Positions 33,516 through 42,302 of a DNA stretch of 64,000 bases are shown in pieces. A model generated the notes under the pieces. The model did not search any database and was not told the DNA's origin. It saw only the letters and a list, made by a program, of their open reading frames with translations. Each line of letters begins with the position of its first letter. Position 1 is the first letter of the stretch. The DNA is from Janthinobacterium saanense. Lineage in GTDB: Bacteria; Pseudomonadota; Gammaproteobacteria; Burkholderiales; Burkholderiaceae_D. The stretch is taken from positions 124,001 through 188,000 of the forward strand of contig NZ_JACHCI010000001.1 of the NCBI RefSeq assembly GCF_014200675.1, given 5' to 3'. Made by a program: the position numbers and the translations under genes.

Positions 33516-33917
33516 CTAAGCAGTGGTATTGATCAGGCGGCCTATGGTCTGGCCGATGCTGTTGAGTTGTCCTCCCGGCGGCTGTGTCTGCGCCGGTTTC
33601 GGCGGGACGGGGATTTCGATGGCTCTGTCCAGCTGTGGCTGCTTGATGGCAGGCGCGGCGTCCGCCCGCGCCTGCTGGCTGCTGCGTTCGGTATCGCGCA
33701 ACTGTTCCTGTTCCTTCACCAGCTGCTGACGGCTTTGCGCCAGCTGTTCGCTGTCGCGCTGCACCTGGTTTTGACCCTGCTCGACGCGCTGCTGCGCCGT
33801 TGCCAGCGATGCCTGTAGATTGTTGACGGAAGTTAGCGTTACCACGTTGGTCACCTTAGTAAAGGGTGGGGCGAAAGCGGCCGGTAGCGGCAAGCGTGTA
33901 TTGATAGACGGGAACAC
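33516..33917 (-). CDS. hypothetical protein with coiled-coil segment
   Basis: A 133-residue protein of unknown function. The middle (residues about 28-85) is a Gln-rich coiled coil (LQASLATAQQRVEQGQNQVQRDSEQLAQSRQQLVKEQEQLRDTERSSQQ). It is flanked by a Pro-rich stretch (PVPPKPAQTQPPGGQ) and a short hydrophobic C-terminus. No signal peptide is evident. It converges with the MBL-fold gene, one base apart. Confidence in the gene is moderate: the coiled coil is coherent and the opposite strand offers nothing better. Confidence 0.6.
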   Translation of the reverse strand: MFPSINTRLPLPAAFAPPFTKVTNVVTLTSVNNLQASLATAQQRVEQGQNQVQRDSEQLAQSRQQLVKEQEQLRDTERSSQQARADAAPAIKQPQLDRAIEIPVPPKPAQTQPPGGQLNSIGQTIGRLINTTA

Positions 33918-34280
33918 CAGCCTGCTTACTTTACCAAAATCAAGATTAGGATAAATTCTCGCATAGTTCCAGTAAATTATGCTTTATTGATAATTCTATC
34001 GTGGGCAGAAAACATTGCCATCCTGGTAGCTACGTTTGGCAAGTCTCGTGCCGAGAGTAAGTGCCTGCTTCTTCCCGCTTCCATGAAAACCATGCATGCA
34101 CGGTGGCCCATCATGCGGACTCAAGCGTACCTGTCGTCAGAAAAAGCCCTTTTCCATCACGTTTATATCGTTGTTTTCCTACCAATCGGCTAACTGCTGA
34201 GGCGTGGCTTGTTTGACGGGCTCGGCTATAATCTTGGGCCAGAGTTGGTTTTATTTGTCAGACAGACAGGTAGTTAATAC
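33918..34280. other. intergenic region without recognisable gene
   Basis: 363 bases between two divergent genes, less GC-rich than its flanks. I find no protein gene or RNA here. The end (AGACAGACAGGTAGTTAATAC) holds the ribosome site of the LacI-type gene at 34281. Confidence 0.5.
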
Positions 34281-35291
34281 ATGAATCTCAAGAGCCTCGC
34301 AATTGCCCTCGGCATGTCGAAAACGACAGTCAGCAGGGCGTTGAACGGCTATCCGGAAGTCAATTCCCGCACCCGTGAAATCGTCCTGGCCGCCGCCCAA
34401 AAGGTTGGCTACCGGCCCAATCCCCTGGCGCGCAGCCTGGCGGTCGGCCGTAGCAATGTGCTGGGGATGATTTATCCCTTGCTGCCCGGCGACTTGGGCG
34501 ACAGCCTGTTCCTGTCCGTCGTGAATGGCATGTCCGAGGCGGTGGAAGCGGCAAAGATGAGTTTGATCATCGCCCCGGTATCGCAGACAAATGAACTGGC
34601 TTCTTATGAAACCCTGGTGCTGGGCCGCCAGGTCGATGGCCTGGTAGTGTGCCGCACCCGCGTGCGTGACGAGCGCATCGCCTATCTGACGCGTGTGGGT
34701 TTTCCTTTCGTGGCCCAGGGCCGCACGCGCGTTGATGCGCCGTATGCGTATTTTGACTATGACAACGACACCGGCATCGACCTGGCGCTGACGTTTCTGC
34801 TGGCGCATGGCCACCAGCGCATCGCCCTGCTCAGTGCACCGCTGGATTTGCATTTCGCCCTGGAGCGCAAGGAAAGCTTTATGCGTGGCATGGCGCAAGC
34901 GGGCCTGCAGCCCGACCCCCGCTATATGCTCGACAATACCCTGGACCGGCGTAGCGGTTATCACGCCATGCAGCAATTATTGGCGTGCTCGCCACGCCCC
35001 TCAGCCGTGATAGTCGACAACCATTTGTCCGGCATGGGCGCCGTGCGTGCGCTGATGGATGCCGGCATCGAGATCGGCAAGGACATCTCGGTGATCGTCT
35101 GGGGCAGCCTGGAAGACAGCTTGATCGGCATCAATGTCACCACCATCGACCAGCCCGACCTGCCGCGCGCAGGCGCCAAGATGGTCGAAATGCTGCAAGC
35201 CCTGCTGGCCGGCACGCCGCCCGAAAAATTGCAGGAAATCTGGCAACCGGTGCTGTTGCCGGGAGCGACAGTGGGGCGCTGCCCCGATTGA
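34281..35291 (+). CDS. LacI family transcriptional regulator (solo)
   Basis: A 336-residue regulator. The helix-turn-helix starts at once (MNLKSLAIALGMSKTTVSRALNGYPEVNSRTRE), followed by the hinge (YRPNPLARSLAVGRSNVLGMI) and a sugar-sensing domain (YFDYDNDTGIDLALTFLLAHGHQRIALLSA, AVIVDNHLSGMGAVRALMDAGIEIGKDISVI). It resembles regulators of alpha-glucoside or disaccharide genes, but no sugar genes adjoin it. Its own terminator follows, so it acts in trans on genes outside the visible neighbourhood. GACAGGTAG precedes the ATG. Confidence 0.9.
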   Translation: MNLKSLAIALGMSKTTVSRALNGYPEVNSRTREIVLAAAQKVGYRPNPLARSLAVGRSNVLGMIYPLLPGDLGDSLFLSVVNGMSEAVEAAKMSLIIAPVSQTNELASYETLVLGRQVDGLVVCRTRVRDERIAYLTRVGFPFVAQGRTRVDAPYAYFDYDNDTGIDLALTFLLAHGHQRIALLSAPLDLHFALERKESFMRGMAQAGLQPDPRYMLDNTLDRRSGYHAMQQLLACSPRPSAVIVDNHLSGMGAVRALMDAGIEIGKDISVIVWGSLEDSLIGINVTTIDQPDLPRAGAKMVEMLQALLAGTPPEKLQEIWQPVLLPGATVGRCPD

Positions 35292-35296
35292 GCAAA

Positions 35297-35326
35297 AAAA
35301 ACGCAGAGCCTGGACTCTGCGTTTTT
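35297..35326. terminator. bidirectional terminator between LacI and indolepyruvate oxidoreductase genes
   Basis: ACGCAGAG (35301-35308) pairs with CTCTGCGT (35315-35322), extended by A and T tracts on the two sides. It sits between two convergent genes and has T runs on both strands. Confidence 0.85.
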
Positions 35327-35344
35327 GTTTTTCAAGCTACTGCT

Positions 35345-38300
35345 TTATGCCGCGTGTTTGCTGCCCTGCGCTAATACCTCCAATAATCTCGCCTTGTCCT
35401 TGCGGTAAGTCACAACGGCGGCTTCCTTGACGTGGCCGAAGCCGCGGACTTTTTCGGGCAGGCTGGCCAGTTCCACGCAGGTGCCGTGGTTCTCTGCCGT
35501 CATATTGACCAGCAGGCCGGCCAGCATGTCACGGTACTCGACGATGAGGGCGCGTTCCATCTTGCGCTCGGCCGTGTAGCCGAACACATCGAAGGCGCCG
35601 CCGCGCAAGCCCTTGGCTTTCGCCAGCAGCTGGAAGGCGCGCCACATCCAGGAACCGAACTCGGCTTTCACGAGGTGGCCCTTGGCATCTTTCTTGGCAA
35701 ACAGCGGTGGCGCCAGGTTGAATTTCACGGAGAAATTGCCTTCGAATTGCTGCTGCAATTGCTCCACGAACCGGCCATCCGTGTACAGCCGCGCCACTTC
35801 GTACTCATCCTTGTAGGCCAGCAATTTGAAGTAGGACTTAGCGACGGCAGTCGACAGTTTCTGGCCCAGTCCCAGGGTGTTTTCGCGGTCGCGCACCTGC
35901 TTGACCAGGGTCAAATAACCATCTGCATAGGCGGCATTCTGATAGCTGGTGAGGAACTCCACGCGCTTCTTGATTACGCTATCGAGGCTTTGCGGCATTT
36001 GCACGATGATCGCTTGCGACGGCGTGGCGATCTGCGTCACGCGGCGCACGTCGAACGCGGCGCGCCGGCCCCACAGGAAACTTTTCTTGTTCGATTCGAT
36101 CCCGACGCCATTCAATTCGATGGCGCGCAGCAGGGATGCTTGCGTCAAGGGAATGCGGCCTTTTTGCCAGGCGTAGCCGAGCATGAACAGATTGGCGGCG
36201 ATCGAGTCGCCCATCAGCGCGGTGGCCAATTTTGTGGCGTCGATGAAATCGGCCGCATCGGCGCCGCCCACGGATTCTTCGATCAGCTGGCGCACTTCGG
36301 CCGTTGGGTATTGCCAGTCGGCGTTTTGCGCAAACGTGCCCGGTGGCTGCTCGTGCAGGTTGACCACGGCCAGGCTGCGGCCCGGACGCATTTTCGAGAC
36401 GGCGTCCTGCGCGCCAGCCGTCAGCATGTCGCAGCCTAAAATCAGGTCCGCTTCGCCGGTGGCGATGCGCTGGGCGCGGATGCGGGCCGGCGAGCCGGCA
36501 ATCTTCACGTGCGAGGTGACGGAACCGTTCTTTTGCGACATGCCCGTCATGTCCAGCACGGACGCGCCCTTGCCTTCCAGGTGGGCCGCCATGCCCATCA
36601 GCGCGCCGACGGTGATCACGCCGGTGCCGCCGATGCCGTTGATCAAGATGTTATACGGCGCATCGCAGACCGGCAGTACCGGCTCGGGCAGGGGGCCGAA
36701 GTTGTCCACTTCATCTTTCTTGCCGGCACCGGTCTTGGTCTTTTTCAGGTTGCCGCCTTCGACCGTGACGAAGCTGGGGCAAAAACCCTTGGCGCAGGAA
36801 TAATCCTTGTTGCACGAGGATTGGTCGATGGTGCGCTTGCGGCCGAATTCCGTTTCTTTCGGCAAGATCGACACGCAGTTCGATTGCACGCCGCAATCGC
36901 CGCAGCCTTCGCAGACGGCGTCGTTGATCACCATGCGCTTAGGCAAGTCGGGGTATTCGCCCTTCTTGCGGCGGCGGCGTTTTTCCGCCGCACAGGTCTG
37001 GTCGTAGATTAATACCGACACGCCTTGTACTTCGCGCAGTTCGCGCTGCACGGCGTCCATGTCCTTGCGGTCGTGCAAGGTCAGGTGGGCAGGCAGATTG
37101 CTGCGGTCGCTGTAGCGGCTCAGGTCTTCCGTCACCAGCGCGATGCGGGCGATGCCTTCGGCCGCCACCTGCTGCGCCATCATCGGCACGGTGATGAGTC
37201 CATCGACCGGCTGGCCGCCCGTCATGGCGACGGCGTCGTTGTACAAAATTTTATACGTGATGTTTACCTTGGCCGCTTGCGCTGCGCGGATGGCCAGGTA
37301 GCCCGAATGGAAATAGGTGCCGTCGCCCAGGTTCTGGAACACGTGCGGGATGCTGGAAAACGCCGCCTGCCCTATCCACGGCGCGCCTTCGCCGCCCATG
37401 TGGGTGGTCAGCTTGTTCATTTCCGGATAGATGGAAGTGGCCATCACATGGCAGCCGATGCCGGCCAGCGCCAGGCTGCCGTCGGGCACCTTGGTCGAGG
37501 TATTGTGCGGGCAGCCGGAGCAGTAAAACGCAGGACGGAAGGGCGTGTTGACGGCTTTTTTCAGGACCGCATCCTTGGCGTCGAGAAAGCTCAGGCGCGC
37601 CTTGATCAGGTCGCAAGTGACGGGGTCGGAAATCAGCCGCGCGATACGGCTGGCGATCACTCTTGCCACTTGCGAGACGGAAAAATCCGCCTTGGACGTC
37701 AGCAGCCATTCGCCGCGTGGCGCCACCCATTCGCCTTTTTCATCGAACTTGCCGATCACGCGCGGGCGCACATCGTCGCGCCAGTTGTACAGTTGCTCCT
37801 TGAGCTGGTATTCGACGATTTGGCGCTTTTCTTCGACCACCAGAATTTCATCGAGGCCTTGTGCGAATTCGCGTACGCTGTCCGGTTCCAGCGGCCACGG
37901 CATGGCCACCTTGAACAGGCGCATGCCGACCTCGGCCGCCATTTTTTCATCGATGCCCAGCTCTTCCAGCGCTTCCAGCACATCGAGGTAAGATTTACCC
38001 GAGGCAATGATGCCCAGCTTGGCGTTCGGGCTGTCGATAGTGGTGTGGTTGAGCTTATTTTCGCGCGCGTAGGCCAGCGCCGCATAGATCTTGTAATCCT
38101 GCATCAGCGCTTCCTGGTTGCGTGCTTGCTGGCCCAGCGGAATGCTGGACAGGCGCGCGTTCAGGCCGCCTTCGGGCATGACGAAATCCTGCGGAATTTT
38201 CACCTCCACGCGGAACGGGTCGGCGTCGATGGAGGCCGACGATTCGACCGTATCGGCCAGCGCCTTGAAGGCCACCGTACAGCCGGAAAAACGCGACATG

Positions 38301-38941
38301 GCCCAGCCGTGGATGCCCAGGTCCAGGTATTCCTGCACATTGCATGGGTACAGCACGGGAATCATCGAGGCCGAAAACAAATGGTCGGACTGGTGCGGCA
38401 GGGTCGAGGAATACGCGCCATGGTCGTCGCCGGCCACCAGCAGCACGCCGCCCAGTTTCGAGGTGCCCGCGTGGTTCATATGCTTGAAGACATCACCGCA
38501 GCGGTCCACGCCGGGGCCCTTGCCGTACCACATGGCAAACACGCCGTCGTACTTGGCCGGGCCGATCAAGTCGACTTGCTGGGAACCCCAGACGGCGGTG
38601 GCGGCCAGGTCTTCATTGACGCCAGGCACGAATTGCACGTGGTGCGCTTCCAGCTGCTTCTTGGCTTTCCACAGGTTTTCATCGAGACCGCCCAGGGGCG
38701 AGCCACGGTAGCCGGAAATGAAGCCGGCCGTGTTCAGGCCGGCTGCCTGGTCGCGCAGGCGCTGCATCATCGGCAGGCGCACCAGGGCCTGTATGCCCGA
38801 TAAAAAGATGGCGCCGGAAGTGGCCGTGTATTTGTCGTCGAGGCTGACGGTGGTCAAACGGGAAGTGTCGGGGGGCGTAGATGGCGCGGCACCGGCGTTT
38901 CTGGCGAACGCTGCGGAGCCGTTTTCCGTGGTCACGGACAT
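35345..38941 (-). CDS. indolepyruvate ferredoxin oxidoreductase family protein (fused alpha/beta/gamma)
   Basis: A 1198-residue thiamine-pyrophosphate enzyme that oxidatively decarboxylates aryl or branched 2-oxo acids to acyl-CoA. The order is: N-terminal pyruvate-ferredoxin-oxidoreductase-like pyrimidine-binding region, TPP-binding region with FYCSGCPHNTS and GIGCHVMATSIYPEM, a Cys-rich segment (CEGCGDCGVQSNC, then CAKGFCPSF), and a C-terminal gamma-type catalytic domain (INGIGGTGVITVGALMGMAAHLEGKG). This long fusion is characteristic of proteobacteria, while archaeal enzymes are split. The start is ATG 38941 after TTTTGGAGACAGCC; an in-frame TTG at 38953 belongs to that ribosome site. Likely used in aromatic or branched amino-acid breakdown. 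Confidence 0.94.
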   Translation of the reverse strand: MSVTTENGSAAFARNAGAAPSTPPDTSRLTTVSLDDKYTATSGAIFLSGIQALVRLPMMQRLRDQAAGLNTAGFISGYRGSPLGGLDENLWKAKKQLEAHHVQFVPGVNEDLAATAVWGSQQVDLIGPAKYDGVFAMWYGKGPGVDRCGDVFKHMNHAGTSKLGGVLLVAGDDHGAYSSTLPHQSDHLFSASMIPVLYPCNVQEYLDLGIHGWAMSRFSGCTVAFKALADTVESSASIDADPFRVEVKIPQDFVMPEGGLNARLSSIPLGQQARNQEALMQDYKIYAALAYARENKLNHTTIDSPNAKLGIIASGKSYLDVLEALEELGIDEKMAAEVGMRLFKVAMPWPLEPDSVREFAQGLDEILVVEEKRQIVEYQLKEQLYNWRDDVRPRVIGKFDEKGEWVAPRGEWLLTSKADFSVSQVARVIASRIARLISDPVTCDLIKARLSFLDAKDAVLKKAVNTPFRPAFYCSGCPHNTSTKVPDGSLALAGIGCHVMATSIYPEMNKLTTHMGGEGAPWIGQAAFSSIPHVFQNLGDGTYFHSGYLAIRAAQAAKVNITYKILYNDAVAMTGGQPVDGLITVPMMAQQVAAEGIARIALVTEDLSRYSDRSNLPAHLTLHDRKDMDAVQRELREVQGVSVLIYDQTCAAEKRRRRKKGEYPDLPKRMVINDAVCEGCGDCGVQSNCVSILPKETEFGRKRTIDQSSCNKDYSCAKGFCPSFVTVEGGNLKKTKTGAGKKDEVDNFGPLPEPVLPVCDAPYNILINGIGGTGVITVGALMGMAAHLEGKGASVLDMTGMSQKNGSVTSHVKIAGSPARIRAQRIATGEADLILGCDMLTAGAQDAVSKMRPGRSLAVVNLHEQPPGTFAQNADWQYPTAEVRQLIEESVGGADAADFIDATKLATALMGDSIAANLFMLGYAWQKGRIPLTQASLLRAIELNGVGIESNKKSFLWGRRAAFDVRRVTQIATPSQAIIVQMPQSLDSVIKKRVEFLTSYQNAAYADGYLTLVKQVRDRENTLGLGQKLSTAVAKSYFKLLAYKDEYEVARLYTDGRFVEQLQQQFEGNFSVKFNLAPPLFAKKDAKGHLVKAEFGSWMWRAFQLLAKAKGLRGGAFDVFGYTAERKMERALIVEYRDMLAGLLVNMTAENHGTCVELASLPEKVRGFGHVKEAAVVTYRKDKARLLEVLAQGSKHAA

Positions 38942-39201
38942 GGCTGTCTCCAAAAGGGTGTTTCAGATGACGTCTGCACAAAACGGCGCCCGGTAAGGCG
39001 CGCCCGGTGCAGGCGGAATTGCCGCGTGTGGGCGGCCAGCTCAGTGTAGGGCGAGGGGGAGGTGGTGGCTAATACGGTTTGACGATGGGGGTATAAGAAA
39101 AAATGATATGGCTGGCCAGCTGCCATCGCCGTTCGTCTTGTATGTCTACCGTTGATGCATAATGGCACTTCGATTGATGACGCATACCAGCGAGTTTAAG
39201 C

Positions 39202-39948
39202 ATGACACATCCGACACATCCTGTTGCCCTGATCACCGGTTCCACTTCCGGCATCGGCGCCGCCATTGCACGCCGGCTGTCGCATGACGGTTATGCCGTG
39301 GTGCTGCATTCGCGCGGTTCGCACGAGGCGGGCCAGGCGCTGGCTGCCGAATTGAAAGTGGCCACGTATGTGCAGGCGGACCTGGCGATAGACGCCGAGC
39401 GTGTCGAGCTGGTGCGGCAGGCGGTGGCGCACTGGGGACGGCTCGATGTGCTGGTCAATAATGCCGGTATCAGCCAGGTGATCGCGCATGCCGACCTGGC
39501 GGCGGCCACCCCGGCAGTCTGGCAAAGATTGCACGAAATCAACGTGATCGCGCCGTTCCGGCTGATCGCCGAGGCGGAATCAGCCTTGCGCGAGTCGGCG
39601 CGGCGTGGCGGCCCCGCCTGTGTGGTCAATATCAGCTCGCATGCGGGTGTACGGCCCAAGGGTGCATCGATACCCTACGCGGCCGGCAAGGCGGCGCTGA
39701 ACCACATGACGCGCTTGCTGGCCGTCTCGCTGGCGCCCGAGATCCGCGTCAACGCCGTCGCGCCCGGCCTGGTGGATACCCCGCTGACAGCCGACTGGAC
39801 GGCCGCCCAGCAGCTGTGGCGCGAGCGCTCGCCGATGCGCCGCGCCGCCCAGCCGGAAGATATCGCCCAGGCCGTGGCCATGCTGGTCGCATCGAACTAC
39901 CTGACGGGAGAAATCCTGTTATCCGATGGGGGCTTGAATCTTACGTAA
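39202..39948 (+). CDS. SDR family oxidoreductase (FabG/pteridine-reductase-like)
   Basis: Classical short-chain dehydrogenase of 248 residues. The cofactor motif TGSTSGIG is at residues 12-19, NNAG at 86-89, and the catalytic Ser145, Tyr159 and Lys163 (YAAGK) are intact. It ends in the family-typical YLTGEILLSDGGLNL. HSRGSHEAGQ after the second strand suggests NADPH preference and resembles pteridine reductases, as FolM does; this is only suggestive. Divergent from the large oxidoreductase. The gene that converges with it (39954) starts on the other side, five bases apart. Confidence 0.9.
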   Translation: MTHPTHPVALITGSTSGIGAAIARRLSHDGYAVVLHSRGSHEAGQALAAELKVATYVQADLAIDAERVELVRQAVAHWGRLDVLVNNAGISQVIAHADLAAATPAVWQRLHEINVIAPFRLIAEAESALRESARRGGPACVVNISSHAGVRPKGASIPYAAGKAALNHMTRLLAVSLAPEIRVNAVAPGLVDTPLTADWTAAQQLWRERSPMRRAAQPEDIAQAVAMLVASNYLTGEILLSDGGLNLT

Positions 39949-39953
39949 GGGAC

Positions 39954-41102
39954 TCAAGGCTGCGTCCATTGCAGCTTGCGCGGATGCAAGGGATAGGCGG
40001 CAGGCGTCAATTCCGGTATCAGGGCATTGAGCGAGTCTTGCGCCAGTTCCAGGGCTTTTTGCGGATTCAGTTCATCGATACTGACACTGCTGATGAAACT
40101 GAACCCGTCGCTAAAGCTGAGGTAAACGGGAGGACCGTTTTCTGTGATCGTGAAGGTCGTGCTCTTTTTGTAGAAGGCGAGTTCGTATGTGCCCGGCGGC
40201 AGCTCCAGCGCTACATGGGTCCTGGACTCATTATAGTAGCTGGTATCGTTCGCGCGGCCTTGCAGATGGCTGGCCTTGATATGGTAGAAGGTGCTGCCAT
40301 CCGCGAATTTATTGCTGTCCACGCTTTCTTGTGGCTTGCGGTTAAAGATGATCAGATTGGCTTTTTTGTTGAGTGTCGTGCCGGCTTTACCAGGCTCATT
40401 GGAGGGTTCCAGAGCAGTCGTGCGGCGCATGCCTTGCTCCTCTGCTTCGTGCAGTTTTTTTTGCTCCATTATCCCGTTGAGCGTAATAGTGACGTGAAGT
40501 GGCCCAATACGGTTTGCCTCTTTGGTCTCGTATTTGAGTCCGTTCATCGCGGCACGTTTAGTTTCGATGGAATGCCAGATGGTTTTGGCGGCAATCCGGT
40601 CATAGACCACCGTTTCACTGAGCATGACGAGGGTAGAGTGGCAGCCATAACTGGTGCATTTTCCCAGCGTGGTATCGGCATATTTCCAGTCTACCAGCGC
40701 CACATAGCGCCGGCCGGTCGTGCTGGGAGGCAATCCCTGTAAAGTGTCGACGATGGATGGCCGTTTGAACGCAGGCGGCATGGGGATGAAAGCGAGTTTT
40801 TCTTCCGGATCATGGGCAGCATCGACATAGGCGCGGCAAGCCCAGCTTTTGAACAGGGAATCGTTGTCTGAAGAAACGATATTGCCCCAGGTATTTTCAT
40901 GGGTCTTGGGGGTGCAGCTTTCCGGGGCGATAAATACCAGCACCTCGACGTCTTGCCTTTCAATTGGCTCAGTAACCTCGCTGAGCAGCACTTCGCGCAA
41001 GGGAAATTCGGATTGGGGGCGGGCCGCTTGGGCCCCCTGCATCAGCAACAGCAGGGCAGCGCCTGCTGCCAGGCGGCGCAGGGAGGTGGTGAAGAATGGC
41101 AT
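39954..41102 (-). CDS. exported protein of unknown function
   Basis: A 382-residue protein with a clear signal peptide (LRRLAAGAALLLLMQGAQA, about residues 9-27). I recognise no family. The N-terminal half holds several Cys and aromatic residues (VFIAPESCTPKTHENTWG, SLFKSWACRAYVDAAHD, WKYADTTLGKCTSYGCHSTLVMLSE). The C-terminal third resembles a small beta-sandwich of the PEGA or carbohydrate-binding look (THVALELPPGTYELAFYKKSTTFTITENGPPVYLSFSDGFSF). No lipobox is present, so a periplasmic location is likely. Sits between an SDR and a LysR gene with no obvious link. Base composition is less GC-rich than its neighbours. Confidence 0.68.
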   Translation of the reverse strand: MPFFTTSLRRLAAGAALLLLMQGAQAARPQSEFPLREVLLSEVTEPIERQDVEVLVFIAPESCTPKTHENTWGNIVSSDNDSLFKSWACRAYVDAAHDPEEKLAFIPMPPAFKRPSIVDTLQGLPPSTTGRRYVALVDWKYADTTLGKCTSYGCHSTLVMLSETVVYDRIAAKTIWHSIETKRAAMNGLKYETKEANRIGPLHVTITLNGIMEQKKLHEAEEQGMRRTTALEPSNEPGKAGTTLNKKANLIIFNRKPQESVDSNKFADGSTFYHIKASHLQGRANDTSYYNESRTHVALELPPGTYELAFYKKSTTFTITENGPPVYLSFSDGFSFISSVSIDELNPQKALELAQDSLNALIPELTPAAYPLHPRKLQWTQP

Positions 41103-41167
41103 GGCAGAATGGTGTATGAATAAAATAACATCATATTGCTTTTAAGAAATTATCGGGAGAAATAATG

Positions 41168-42118
41168 TCAAGTTTCTGGTTTGGTCGATGACAGCATCTG
41201 CGCGCCCACCCATCGTCCGCTGGCGCACAGCTCGCCGGCCACTTGCAGCACCAGGTTTTTCACGGCCGTGCCGGCATTGGTGAGCGGGATGTTTTTCGAG
41301 GCGCACAGGGCTACGGTGCGCGACAGGGCGGGGCTGTGGATGGCGTAGCTGCGCATGGCGCCGCTGTCCAGTTCGGCCAACAGCGGGGCGGTCGGCAGGA
41401 TGGTGGCGCCCATGTCGGCCAGGATGGCCGATTTCAGGATGGCAATCGAGTTGATCTCGATCACCTTGGCTGTGTTCAGGCCCGCTGCGCGGGCGCGGCT
41501 GGCGATGCGCGGGCGCACGCCATGTTGCAGCGCGGGCAGGATCAGGGTGGTCGCCAGCGCCTGCTGGAACGACAGCGCGTTGCCGGCTGGCGCGAACGCG
41601 GAATGGGCGCGGCAAATGAAGCGCATCTCTTCTTCCACCAGCGGGCTGCAGGCAAACGGCGTCAGCTGGCCATCATCGAACAGTACGGCCAGGTTGATGC
41701 GGCCCGATTTCAGCTGTTCATTGAGGTTGCCCGTGATTTCTTCCGTCAATTGCAGGGTGATCTCGGGATAACGTTCGCGCGCGGCCAGCAGCAGGGGCAG
41801 GGCCAGGGCGCCAGAGATGCTGTGCGGCAGGCCCAGGGTGACGTTGCCCGATGGTCGGGTGGCGCTTTGCGTGACGGCCGAGCGGGCGTCGGCCACCTGT
41901 TTCAGGATCGCTTGTGCATGCTCATAGAAAATCTTGCCCGCGTCGGTGGACAGTACGCCTTGCGCCGAGCGGTGCAGCAATTGCACGCCCAGTTCTTCTT
42001 CCAGCTGGCGCAGTTGCTGCGTCAGCGCTGGCTGCGCCACGTGCAGGTTTAGCGCCGCGCGCGACAATGAGCCGTGGTCGACAATGGCGACGAAGTATCG
42101 AAGTTGACGCAATTCCAT
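41168..42118 (-). CDS. LysR family transcriptional regulator (Nac/Cbl-like)
   Basis: A 316-residue regulator: LysR helix-turn-helix at residues 1-60 (MELRQLRYFVAIVDHGSLSRAALNLHVAQPALTQQLRQLEEELG) and a substrate-binding domain with NVTLGLPHSISGALALPLLLAARERYPEITLQL. The N-terminus and effector domain most resemble the nitrogen-assimilation-control type (Nac) and aromatic-pathway relatives. Intact, unlike the deleted LysR gene at 14701. Divergent from the HD-GYP gene at 42303, 184 bases apart, which could be a target, but no half-site is obvious to me. The effector is unknown. Confidence 0.9.
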   Translation of the reverse strand: MELRQLRYFVAIVDHGSLSRAALNLHVAQPALTQQLRQLEEELGVQLLHRSAQGVLSTDAGKIFYEHAQAILKQVADARSAVTQSATRPSGNVTLGLPHSISGALALPLLLAARERYPEITLQLTEEITGNLNEQLKSGRINLAVLFDDGQLTPFACSPLVEEEMRFICRAHSAFAPAGNALSFQQALATTLILPALQHGVRPRIASRARAAGLNTAKVIEINSIAILKSAILADMGATILPTAPLLAELDSGAMRSYAIHSPALSRTVALCASKNIPLTNAGTAVKNLVLQVAGELCASGRWVGAQMLSSTKPET

Positions 42119-42302
42119 GTGCTGCCAGTCTCACAAGCGAAGTCGGTTTCTGCGGTGCGCCAGGCGCTGGCCACAGAGCTTTTGTAGCGGGAAAAACACG
42201 CGCTTTATTGGCGCTTGCGCGCACGTCCCCCGTCTTTGCATATTTGCTATACTCATTCTAGCGCTTCCGGTACACCAGCACGCTTATTTGTGGGACGACT
42301 GC

